Positions 35,336 to 45,584 of a stretch of DNA of 64,000 bases are shown piece by piece. Below the pieces are notes generated by a model. The model was not told the DNA's origin. It did not search any database and saw nothing but the letters and a program-made list of their open reading frames with translations. Positions within the stretch are counted from its first letter, which is position 1, and the number at the start of each line of letters is the position of its first letter. Both the position numbers and the translations under genes were made by a program. Source of the DNA: Piezodorus guildinii (Eukaryota; Arthropoda; Insecta; Hemiptera; Pentatomidae); contig CM041292.1 of the NCBI GenBank assembly GCA_023052935.1, positions 145,948,439 through 146,012,438 on the forward strand, written 5' to 3'.

Positions 35336-35699
35336 ACACTCTATTAAACAGTTGCATGTTAGTTTAAATTAATTTGTAATTAAAATTTCTAGCATGTACA
35401 AGATTACTCCGGAAGACACTGACCATAAATTTTACGTTTCATCTGGAACAAATAAATCTCTACAAGGTAGTAGCGAGGGTACACATTTAGTTGAAGAATA
35501 GGTCGAGGACTGAAGAGTCATCAGAAGTAATGGCAGGCGAATTACTTAAAAGAAACGGAACCAATATGTATTAAGCCAAGGCGATGTTTGTTACAGCAAT
35601 GATAAATTAATTATCCAGATCTAATTAAACGCTAGAGTTTATCTATGCGATATTTGTAGTTATACATGATGCACAATTTGCAGTCAATTAAAAAAATAA

Positions 35700-35830
35700 A
35701 TAAATAAATAAAAAACTGTACCTCTACGATTCATGGAGGGTCTTTCGTCCGGTACATAAAGAGATTCATACTGTGCCAACGGCCGTGCAAGGAAGTGATT
35801 AGGCCTAATTCACGCTCTGTCTCCACTGAC
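35700..35830 (-). mobile_element. SINE-B 3' fragment
   Basis: The plus strand reads ACTGTACCTCTACGATTCAT, GGAGGGTCTTTCGTCC, GTACATAAAGAGATTCATAC and CGGCCGTGCAAGGAAGTGAT. This matches the 3' half of the minus-strand SINE-B at 51195..51310. The tRNA-like head is absent; an (AAAT)n tail lies at its left edge. Confidence 0.75.
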
Positions 35831-35885
35831 GACTTGTGTTATGTGTAACTTTTTTTTCGTCTTAACATTCTTACTGATTCACGCC

Positions 35886-36439
35886 GGGATAAATATCTAC
35901 GATTTTCACTTAAGGCGGGACTGTCATAGCAGCTTAAGCTTCGTGGGGCGGGACGACACTGCTACAAGTTCCAACGTGTTAAATGAGAGATCACAACAGT
36001 TCCAGGCCTCGAACGCACTAAATGCAAGGTTGTAACAGTTTCGACACACACATATAACTTCAAGAAGAAATTATGGAAGTACTTAAAAAATATTCTTGTA
36101 TTGTCAGAATTGTGAATAAAAATATGAAAAAGAATTCACTCACAGTTAAAGTGAATTATTGATGGAGTTAATCGATAAGAGTCTTTTGAGGGAGGATATT
36201 GAAGATTATAAAATATTTAATAAATAATCCTTCACGCTTGTTAATTCCTACAATATATACAATAATGTTGAGAAAACATAAAATAAACTTATTTTGATTA
36301 TTACTTACTTACTAACAACTCAGTTATGATGCACGTTGACCAACGGGATAGTTAAGCGTGACCCACTAGTAAGTCACACCGCCCCACGGAACAGTCAACT
36401 GTCACCCACCGGTGGGTCACGCCGGCTTGAACATGTTAA
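35886..36439. mobile_element. Possible piggyBac-like non-autonomous remnant
   Basis: At 35886..36045 a degenerate ~40-bp unit (ACAAGTTCCAACGTGTTAAA / ACAGTTCCAGGCCTCGAACG) repeats about three times. At 36335..36439 a second ~47-bp unit repeats twice, with the palindromes GTGACCCACTAGTAAGTCAC and ACCCACCGGTGGGT. The right edge reads CACGCCGGCTTGAACATG followed by TTAA (36436..36439), and a CGTG-TTAA occurs at 35975..35982. TTAA edges and short subterminal palindromes are usual for piggyBac-like elements; no transposase is present. Confidence 0.35.
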
Positions 36440-37704
36440 GAGATGATAAAGATACAGGGAATTTTATAAATAAAGATCAGTAATTTATTGCAAGAACATG
36501 GTAAAAAAACTCAAGGCTTTAAATGCTACATCATCAAAATCTTGAAAAGTGATGAGGAATAACAGATATGACCTTTTCAAAATAAAAGGTATTTATTTTT
36601 TCAAGAAAAGAAAATGTCAAACCTAACTATCATTATGTTCAATTAATCTACCTACAACCTACTTTTCCTGATAAAACTTAGTTCCTCATAACATTTTTCG
36701 ACAAAAGTGTTGTTCATTATGAAATGACGAAACAACTTTAAAATGTCAAGAAGACCTCAAACAAGTTAAGAGTAATCCTATATTAAATTTCAGTGTTATA
36801 CCTTAAAATCAGGAAGATAAGGGCATAAATGAAATGTTTTAGTCTGAACAAAAGAAGATTGTCATATTATTGTATTATCCGATGAATATAAATCCATGGA
36901 AATGTGATGTCACTGCCTGCCGTGTAATGTAGGACAGTCGACTCAGTCAGTAGTACTGACAAGTAACTAATTTCGTCATCTCTACTCCTCTAATCTTTGG
37001 ATATTTATTCTGCAGTGACATTTAAGTACTCCGATTATCAATTAAAGTTCAGTTGTATTTAGGTCTATCAGCTTGGTCCTTGAAGGAGGGTATTTCTATT
37101 TTATGGACAGTTTATATCGCCTAGACGAAAATATATTGCCTACTCTACCTTTATACATACGTAGATTTCTCATCAAGCCTTGTTTGGGTGTTACCCGGTA
37201 ATAATGATATATTATGTCTTCTATGGCCGTATAAGAGAATGCGTATATAGTAATTCGTCACGGAATTGTTAAATAAAAATTGACATTAGATATCTACTAA
37301 CAATTATAAGATTAATTCTACAGACTACGAAGTGAAATACATGTCATACACCCATATGTTAAAAGCCATCAGATTCAGCTTGCAATTACACATAACTGGC
37401 TTCTTTTTTGTTTTCATTAGTTTTCTTCTTCTTTTTTGCATCAAAACTTTTATACTTCAACTTAAAAATTTTATTCCTCTAGAGTGATTTTACTATTTTT
37501 ATTAATTTCAACGTTACAGCCAATCTAGGAATTCTCAAGGAAATCCTAAATCATATTTATATCGACATGGTTACTTTAAAAAAACAAAAAACAATTTTAC
37601 ACACTGTTGTACCAGTCACATTTGTTTATGTTCTTTGAAAGAATTATCATTATAAAGTCTGTAAAATGGTTTTTGTTAAATGACCATTTACATATGTATA
37701 AGAC
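36440..37704. other. No gene recognised
   Basis: AT-rich with no frame over 60 codons and none of the named repeats. Confidence 0.5.
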
Positions 37705-38580
37705 TTTTTTTTAAAATTATTTATGATAATTACAAGTACATTGTACAACACATCTAGTAAATAGGCTAAAAGAAAATAGACATGAACAAGACATGTAGAG
37801 AAGCTACTCTTCGGTAGCACTCTTAAAATATTCTAAACTATTGGGTTGTTTCACATGAAATGTCCGTTTTTATAGTTTCTAAAATACATAAAGGATTTTG
37901 CAGGTCTCTGTTGTTTTATTCCGAATGTTTACATATTTAAAGTAAACAGTTACTAATCCTCTACCTTTGTATTATAAAGATCAGCTTCCCAATCAATTAC
38001 CCACTTTTTAGTATACCTCCAAATATGAACATGGAAACACGCGATTTTCAAGTAATATTTTTGTACGAGTTTAAACTCGGCCATTCAGTAGCTGAGGCTG
38101 CTAGAAATATTTGCAAGGCGTTTGGGGAAGGGAGTGTTAATGAACGGACGATTCGCTGTTGGTTTGCTTAGTTTTCAGCTGGGGATACCGACTTGGAAAA
38201 CTTGCCCCGAGGAAGACCTCGGTCCGTAATAGACAACGATGTCCTCAAACATACATTAAAAAAGCTCATGACCTCACTGAGCGGCAGCAAGACCCCATGT
38301 TTCAAAACTTACCGGGCAAAACTTGAATAAAATTATCTTGTTTTCATATCGTATTTTTAATAAAAATCTTTTACCTTGAAAACGATCATTTTATGTGACA
38401 CAACCCAATAGAATATTTCGAAGCCATCTTATTTTCAGACGCCTAAGAGGATTATCAGGAATTGAAGTGGAAGAAAGTATTGAAACTAGCGGATTAAAGT
38501 GGGAATGGAGTTTGTCATGAAAGGAATGATATCTGGTTCAGACCAAATCAGTAACATACGGAACATTAAGGTCTTTATTT
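37705..38580 (-). mobile_element. J1 LINE split by a mariner
   Basis: The J1 3' UTR occupies 37705..37840 (tail at left). The remaining 3' UTR and post-RT coding sequence occupy 38409..38580 (GACGCCTAAGAGGATTATCA, GGAGTTTGTCATGAAAGGAA). The two halves are contiguous in other J1 copies, and the gap is exactly the mariner. Confidence 0.88.
37841..38408 (+). mobile_element. Internally deleted mariner with intact ends
   Basis: A 568-bp element with terminal inverted repeats TTGGGTTGTTTCACATGAAA and the matching reverse end ATGTGACACAACCCAA, about 30 bp with a few mismatches. TA dinucleotides flank it at 37839..37840 and 38409..38410. From ATG at 38025 it encodes the first transposase helix-turn-helix region (VIFLYEFKLGHSVAEAARNI, NERTIRCWF), a TAG stop at 38169, then DLENLPRGRPRSV. 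The second half, with the DDD catalytic triad, is deleted. It has the form of a mariner-derived MITE that moved by using transposase made elsewhere. Confidence 0.93.
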
Positions 38581-38719
38581 ATTTGTAACCTATAAATACT
38601 TTGCACATTTATCAATATCAAAAATAATTTAGTTCCTTAGCTACCCATTATCTATTGGAGGGCTTTCTTCTCTTTGATATCTGTCATTTTTAGTCATCTG
38701 ATAAATATAACTATGTAAT

Positions 38720-38968
38720 GAAGAGGCAATGGTTGACTGTGTGTATATATGAGAGAAGTTGGTTCAGGGTGCAGTCAATATAACACACAATTAAGCGTAA
38801 ACTACGTTTCGTTTGAGTAGAAAGCGTCAGTCGACTGATTGACACTTTCTCAGCTCACAAAACCACCCTGAAGAAGGCCTATAATTTAGGCCGAAACGTC
38901 GGCACCAATAAATTAAGTTTACGCTTAATTGTGTGTTAAATTGACTGCACCCTGAACCAACTTCTCAC
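38720..38968 (+). mobile_element. Foldback element with 13-bp duplication and hammerhead-like motif
   Basis: Perfect 13-bp duplications, ATAACTATGTAAT, flank it at 38707..38719 and 38969..38981. Inside are 51-bp inverted arms (38753..38803 and 38916..38966, 50 of 51 matching). A 33-nt extension (38720..38752) exists on the left side only. The centre has a hairpin around GTCAGTCGACTGATTGAC. It is followed by CTGAAGA (38868..38874), stem GGCCTA, loop TAATT, stem TAGGCC, then GAAACGTCGGCACC and AATAAATT. No coding sequence is present. The layout suggests a non-autonomous Penelope-like element, by inference. Confidence 0.75.
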
Positions 38969-39200
38969 ATAACTATGTAATATAAAATAATATAACATTA
39001 TAAATATATTGAGTATTTTTCGAACAAATATTAAATGCATTAATTGTTTACCCAGTCCAATAAGTACATAGCTTTACCATCCCAGTGTTTACTTTGTCAC
39101 ATAGTTTAGTTTATCTTTTCCTCATCGCAAGCACCCTTGCACTTACTTATTTATTCATTGCAAAGAGCTCGAGCCAAGCGATCGGAACGTATTAGATTTG

Positions 39201-39434
39201 TTATTATTTATTTATATAAGGTCCCTTTGTGATACTGTGGCTAATCGGTCGAAGCTACAGTGGGAGTCCTAAATTTTTCCTATCCAGGTTTAATTAGTAA
39301 TTAATTGACCTTTATACGTCCCCTACGGAGGGCTAAAATGATTTTTTACGCCCATTAAAAAATCCTAGGGACACCTGGAGGTTTGAACCCGTGACGGTTA
39401 TGCTAGCCACTACAATATACTCGTAGGTTACCCC
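39201..39434 (-). mobile_element. SINE-A with target-site duplication
   Basis: On the minus strand the head reads GTAGTGGCTAGCATAACCGT and CACGGGTTTGAACC, followed by the body and the CGACCGATTAGCCACAGTAT 3' end. ACGTATTAGATTTG (39187..39200) and ACGTATTTGATCTG (39435..39448) form a 14-bp duplication with two mismatches. Confidence 0.88.
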
Positions 39435-39448
39435 ACGTATTTGATCTG

Positions 39449-39729
39449 ATTTTCTCCCTCGTACAGTTTTTTCCCTCCTCACTAAACGTCACACCTTTTC
39501 CATCATAGTGTCTCTCATATATGTATTTGTACATGTTTATCCACCACATTTCCCTATATTTTATATTTTAATGTTTTCTACTTTATATGGCTATTGATAT
39601 TTTTGAACCTCACATTTTAATAAATGTGAAACATTTTCCTGTTCTCTATTGTCTTTGATTATTAGTTTAAACATTATTTCATACCATATTTGTCTTATTA
39701 TTCACTATTCCGTACTGTACATACTTTTT

Positions 39730-39732
<3 letters not shown>
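39449..39732. other. AT-rich spacer
   Basis: Nothing recognised; pyrimidine-rich on the plus strand near 39455..39490. Confidence 0.5.

Positions 39733-39772
<40 letters not shown>
39733..39772. repeat. (TA)n microsatellite
   Basis: About 40 bp of TA repeats. Confidence 0.95.
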
Positions 39773-39775
<3 letters not shown>

Positions 39776-39796
39776 GTTGATATCTTTTGTTGTTCG

Positions 39797-40172
39797 GGGA
39801 GCCCGTGGCTGAGTGGCTAGCGCGCTAGTCAGGTTTGAATTCGAATCCCAGTCCCGGCGGGACTTTTATAAGGATGTAAAAAAATAGGGATTCACTCACA
39901 ACTTCTCCCACGGGTATGTGAGACCCGTCAGCCAAAGGGTGGCCACTCACAAAATTAGTCGTAGGGAGTGATGACCCTACACTAAAAATTGTATCGTGAA
40001 ACGTGAGTGCAAACTAGTAAGAGTTTATCCCGCGAGGCCCAGGGCCTACACGGCCTGTCGCGCCACTGGAAGAAGAAGTGGCCAAAAGTTTAGCCCAAAC
40101 CGTTGGCACAATAAATCAAATTTAATTAATTTAACTGTTTCTAAAACTGGACTTCCAAAAAACTTCTCCTGA
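39797..40172 (+). mobile_element. SINE-C: tRNA-like head joined to foldback-family tail
   Basis: The head has GTGGCTGAGTGGCTAGCGCG (A box) and GAATTCGAATCCCAGTCC (B box), but not a full tRNA fold. A ~200-bp body with AGTCGTAGGGAGTGATGACC follows. From about 40063 the sequence (CTGGAAGAAG, TGGCC, AAAAGTTTA, GCCCAAACCGTTGGCAC, AATAAAT) parallels 38868..38912. It closes with ACTTCTCC, like the end of that foldback. The GAAAC box is mutated to CAAAC. A short TGATAT occurs at both edges. Confidence 0.6.
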
Positions 40173-41584
40173 TATAAATACTTTTTTTAGTCCTTAAGTG
40201 GCCTTTATTAAGTGGAGCTGTACACCTTCACACCAGCTGTATTATAGAGTACCGCCTGATCTCGTCTCGTGCAGTGATCCCGCGACAAATTACTCAATGG
40301 GTCAACGGCTGGAGAAGTCATTTCTTTGGCTGGAGGCGGCTGGAAGGGCGACCTCAGCAACAAAGGCAGAGTTAGCCCCGGTCTCCTCCACTCAGAGCAG
40401 CTCTGTTACGGTTCCGTACTGCTTCCTGTATCTTCAAATTGTCTTCCATCTTCGTTAACCTTTACTTCTAAAACTGGAAAATTTCTGTGGCAAGACGGTG
40501 AAGTTATTCCTGTCAAGTTAATCCACGATCTACAATTAATATCATGACTAGTTATTTCACGGTGCGTTAGAAGGAATAGCCTCCCTGTAACTGGGCAATT
40601 ACTTACCGACAAGAAATCGTGATTCTTCACTAAGGTCACCATAACGGGTCATCGCAATATCACTCCACCAATAAGAATTACTTATTATAACACCTCCCTT
40701 CGATAATCGCTTCCATTATCCACTCATCATTTTTCAATTATCTGTTTTTTTCATTTACCGTGCCCTTTCATAATATTTTCTGAAGGATATCTTCTGCTAA
40801 TCCTTAGAAATATTTTTAATTAATTGATTTTAAATTAAATAACAAAGTTATAAAACCTACTGATATCAGTATTGCGTTCGATTGGAGCAGATATCGGAAA
40901 TAACTTTAAGAGGAAATGATTATGGTCAATTAACAATTAATGAACATAGCATTTAGCAGATCTAGAACTTGTCGTATTGAATTATTACTCTGTTCAAAAA
41001 GTTATAGCAGATCCAATCTACAATTAGTGACGCTTCCATGAGTTGAGTGCGGTTGAGGGAAATATACGAACTCCTCTTTCCGTTGGGAAGAAAAATCAAA
41101 TTGTAATATTACAATTAATAAAATTTTCAAATTTCTGTAGTGAATAATGATTTTTTTTTTATAAATTATACAAAAATAATAAAATTGTTGTAAGATACGT
41201 ATCTCTAGAATATCGCAATCACAAAATTTGCAAGTGTGACGGTCGAAGTGAACAGACTTACTTATACCTATCTTTTATTCTATTGTGGGAAACTGGACAG
41301 ACATAGACACTAATTTATTCAGTCCTACTCAGCGGAGACCAATGGCCGTGTGAAACTTCTTACAAAATATTTTTCGAAATTTGATGAATTTGTGGACCGG
41401 TTAAACTATGAATGATTGATAAATGACAATAGGTATGTAGATATTGTTCATAGAGAGCTGATTTCTAAATGATTTAAATTTTAAATAACTCGTTATCTAT
41501 TTTCGCTTTATTTATTTATTTTTTTCATTATCTGTCACTGCTGTTATTTTAATTACTATTATTTTTTTTTTAATTTGATTAATT
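40173..41584. other. No supported gene; overlapping short frames
   Basis: At 40198..40642 three overlapping frames (two +, one -) lie in a less AT-rich patch. None shows a domain or the third-position bias that would favour one frame. The remainder to 41584 is AT-rich. Confidence 0.35.
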
Positions 41585-42523
41585 TTTACTTTCACTTACC
41601 TATATATGAAATATATAGTAAGGCAATCGTTCATAAGACGAAGTGCAACAGTCAGGCTACACAACAGTGTGAGATTCCTACTCACTAAAAAACCACCTCC
41701 CAATTCGTCTTTACCACCTTTTGTGTGGGTGTGAGTGTGTGAGTGCGACGTAACTCCTGGGCGAAAACGAAAAGTCCTATGAAACTGATATTTCATATTT
41801 AAGACAACTATACGCCCGAGATGTTACAGCATCTTTTTCATTAAGCTCGGCAGACTGAAAGATCCTCTTTATACCTTGGATTTTGCACCTTTTTGCGGTT
41901 TTCTCAAAAACGGCCCCAAACGATTTTGATGAAACTCCCTATATCGATGTAAAATTTAATATCAAGTAGGTTTCATTCTAATTGAAATAGTCTGACAGGG
42001 CTTAAATGCAGATATTTTAAATTGTCTTCCTCTAAACTACCTTTAATTTTGTAGATTGTATTAACCTAACTTATTTATCTTGTTAACATCGATAATAAAC
42101 AGCTAAATATGCAAGTTGAGCGAATTTGAACTATAGGAGAAATAAACAACTATATGAGAAAACTGAAAAAATATTTTTTTAATACAATATTTTGTTTTTG
42201 AACATAAAAATAGTAACATATATATATAAATAAACTGTTAGAAAGCTAAAGATTTTAGAAAAAATTATTATCTTATACACAAGCTTGTAAAAGTTAATAA
42301 AGGGTGATGAAAAGCCGATAAAACTGATTGTCGTAGATAATAATTTAATAGATTATTAAATAAAACACATGTTTCTATTTAAATTCAATGTAATTAAATA
42401 TTTAACAATATATATATTGTTATTAATTATCTCTAACTGTATTTGAAAATTCTTAAGACCAATTTAAATTTATTTTAACAAAGGAGGTAAGTAAAATCGT
42501 GTGTTGTGCGACCAGATTTTTTT
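41585..42523 (-). mobile_element. Element A copy 6, complete-looking
   Basis: This ~940-bp minus-strand copy has both ends: TTACTTTCACTTACCTATAT at left and GGAGGTAAGTAAAATCGTGT then GTTGTGCGACCAG at right. Internal marks occur in the expected order (GGCGTATAGTTGTCTTAAAT reversed near 41805, GATATAGGGAGTTTCATCAA near 41930, TTGTGTATAAGATAAT near 42275). A (CA)n-type tract lies at 41722..41740. There is no open frame of note, so it is non-autonomous. Confidence 0.8.
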
Positions 42524-43424
42524 AACATACTCTTGATCAAAATATGTGATGTAATGTAACTTATGTAATGTAATTATAATACGCGTTGTATCGTAAGATG
42601 GTACGCGTAGAAATAAATGCACCCATCCCAGGGTTACTGTAAGAGGAAAAAAAAATTCAAGAAGAAAACATAGAAACAGCACTTTTGCAAAAGAAAAAAA
42701 AATCTTGTGAAAGGCAATGTCTTGGAAACAATTAGCAGAACATTAATGAAAGTGGTTGCGATGAGAATACATTTTTTTTCGATCAAAACAATCTCTATGT
42801 AGACATTCTAGAAACCCTCATCACCGCAGTGATAGATGTTACTTTGCTACGGCTTTGTATCATTTATATGCATGTGTCATTACTCACGGATGGCCTTCAA
42901 TACTGTACAAAATTATACTATTTTCGAGAATGTCACGTGTAAATAATAGTTTTTTTAATGTAAAATCTACTTTTCTCGTTTTATTTTTTTAAGAGAGTAG
43001 GATGAGCCATGTGGAAAGCATTTCCTGTTTGTCTGGCTATTTCGTAGAATAACCGTAATTCGTCATTAAATAGATTCCGATTGGACAACGGTTTAACTTT
43101 CTTTCGCCAGGGTTTTGTCATGAAAAACGATCTAGACGGAAATTTTTCTTCATGGAGGTATGTATTCTGATTATTGAAGTTCATACTCTATTTACTTTTA
43201 GAGAAACAATCAAGATGAAACAGCTGTACAATTATTTTATTAACTTCCTTAAACTTAGAGCATTCAATATGAACGAATAGCCTCATTTGTTTATTTATAT
43301 GTATTTGTTCACAGATAGCTATATACATATTTATGTTTCATAGCTATTATTTTTATTTGGATTTGCTGCTCAACTTCGCTGAGTTGCTATGCGTACACAG
43401 CATACCGCATCAATCGAGAAGACA
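42524..43424. other. No supported gene
   Basis: Frames at 42470..42682 (-) and 42981..43184 (-) are unassigned; the second is richer in charged residues. No repeat was recognised. Confidence 0.4.
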
Positions 43425-44030
43425 ATTTTTAAGGACAAATAGAGGGAGATTCTGCCAAAAAGAAACACTTGGACATATCGACGGGCCTCTTGTACAAATC
43501 GAGCCTAGCCTCAATATATATGGTGATGCAGGATTCCCAGTGAGTCCAGGATTATGTTCTCTGCCACGTTTTGTAACTGTTTTCTTTCGATCCATACCTC
43601 TCCATAAATGATCCTGTATCTACTGAGATGGTCCCCCTGCTTCCGAACCAAAGTCCCGTGACTGAAAATTTTCTTTCGCCAAACTCCTCGCGAAATTTTT
43701 CTTGTAGATAAGGGATACATTTCGAGTAAATGTTTTCCTTCTCCTCTTGAATTCTTTTGCCTTGTTCCCTGTCATTTGTCTCGTATCTGATAGTGGGATC
43801 CACTATCAGTGCTTCCTTTTCTGTGGTACTAAATGCCAAGATGTCCACAAATCTAGTTGATCCCTCGGTATCAAGACAAAACACCTCTTGTAACATTGTA
43901 CAAAACATTTGTATTTTTTCTTTTCCAATAGTTCTGCTATCTCCTTCTTTATGCGGTTGTGCCGGCGGGTAACCAGAAGCATGTTATGTGGACATTTACC
44001 CAACACATGTGCAGCCCGTATAAATAGAAC
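43425..44030 (-). pseudogene. R2-type LINE C-terminal endonuclease domain, broken
   Basis: Read on the minus strand in three linked frames, this is the C-terminal region of an RLE-type LINE. It starts in the zinc-knuckle tail (AAHVLGKCPHN, H-x4-C), then RRHNRIKKEIAELLEKKK. Next comes STRFVDILAF with IVDPTIRYETND, the D...D spacing of the restriction-like endonuclease, then EEKENIYSKCIPYLQEKF and VTGLWFGSRGTISVDT. It ends with ENIILDSLGILHHHIY and a TGA at 43511. Frameshifts lie near 43850..43900 and near 43560..43600. The RT domain is missing and the 5' break is near 44030. R2, R4 and NeSL-like groups share this domain, so the exact clade is open. Confidence 0.7.
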
Positions 44031-44248
44031 AATATATATAAACATATATATAACATATATAAATAGAAACCCGTATCATTTATTCAATGTTCATTATATG
44101 AAGTGTCTTTATGAATACTATATTGTTATTCGTTTATTTTATACGATTATGCATTATTTATACGATTATTAAGTAATTTATTTATTATAAGTTGAAGTTT
44201 TTTTCGTTATAAAAAAAGAGTGTAATGTTATCACTATTGTGAATCGTG

Positions 44249-44270
44249 AAAAAAAAAAAAAAAAAAAAAA
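44249..44270. repeat. Poly(A) run
   Basis: Twenty-two adenines directly precede the 5' end of element A copy 7. Confidence 0.95.
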
Positions 44271-44884
44271 CCTGATGCGGGCAACACACGACTTTCACTT
44301 TCTTCGGCTGTTAAAATAAAATCAATTTAAAACTAATAAATATACTTCAATTTGAAAAATATTTAAATTTGATTTTAATAAAACATGTATTCATTTTTGT
44401 TGGAAACATATGATGTATATTAAATAATATAACTATATTAGATTGTTAATCAGTGATCATTTTATTTGTTATTCGTCACTTCATATTACCTTTTACAACT
44501 TTGTGTATCAGATAATACTTATTCTACAATCTTTCTCTTTCCAACGGTAAATTATACGTCCATATTACTGTTCTTATTATCAAAAACACAAAAATTGCAT
44601 TAAAAAAACAGCATTGCTCATTCATCCTTTAGTTGATTATGAAATTCGTTCAACTTGTATATTGGTTAATCTTTTTGAATGTACAAAATTAAAGGTACTT
44701 TAGAAGAAGATTTAAAATATCGGCATTTTCGTGTCAGATTATTTAAATCAGAATGAAACCTAAATCATATTAAAGCCCGTTAAATTTTACATCGATATAG
44801 CGAGTTTAATCAAAATCGTTAAAGCCGTTTTTTGAGAATATCGTGAAAAGATGTAAAATGCATGGTATAAAGTGGCTCTTCTGG
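44271..44884 (+). mobile_element. Element A copy 7, 3'-truncated
   Basis: It opens with CCTGATGCGGGCAACACACG and ACTTTCACTT and continues through CTTTGTGTATCAGATAATAC, TATAGCGAGTTTAATCAAAA and GCATGGTATAAAGTGGCTCT, where similarity stops. Confidence 0.82.
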
Positions 44885-45584
44885 TTTTATGTTTAACTGA
44901 TTCAAAATGTTTAAAAACTTTAACTTAGTGATAATCATTTTATTAAATTTAACGTGTATCGAACGTTGCACTGATTGTCCGCACAGTAAGTGGACCGTAA
45001 CAATGTGCAACGTGAGGGCTTGAGAATCCTGAAGTGCATTTACTGAAGAAATCAGTTCCGAAGATCCTCCTAAGAGGCCGACCGTACAGAACCTGCATTG
45101 TGGACCTGCTGCGGAGGGCGCTTAGAAAGAGTGAGATGGTCCGGTTGACACCGGAGGAAGGAGGCGGAGGATGGCTAGCGGTACAGTGGCCTTCACCTCA
45201 CTGACCAACGGTCCCACTCATCACATCTCCTAAAATACCGACCTCGAACCTTTGGGCTGTACACGCTACCCAACTCCAACAATACCATGGCTGTCTCTTC
45301 CTCCATACCACAACTTGTAACGGAAAATGGTTATGCTTTGTAGTCCTGAATATAACGCACGATACACATGAAAAGGTAAAACTACGTACATCCATAACCA
45401 CCTGGTTGTGGAAGTCATAAAATTATTATTTCAGGTAGGTTTATATTAATTTTTACACCGCCAAGAGAAACAGAAGAACGGTAATATTTTTTTTTTTTTG
45501 TTCTGAAATTAAAGCTTAAACCCATTGGCCATATTTCAATATATTGTTTCTAGTTTATTAGACATCTTAAAACAATAACTGGAA
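44885..45584. other. No gene; GC-richer patch
   Basis: Bases 45010..45300 are less AT-rich. Frames at 44819..45010 (-) and 45198..45401 (-) are unassigned. No repeat family in the window matches this patch. Confidence 0.35.

Noticed and set aside
39797..39870. Functional tRNA gene
   Set aside because: The tRNA-like text lacks a proper T arm and acceptor stem and leads into a SINE-like body.
40198..40642. Host exon
   Set aside because: Three overlapping frames compete, none with a domain, signal peptide or convincing splice sites.
43333..44172. Plus-strand frames in this interval
   Set aside because: They are antisense to the R2-type LINE domain.
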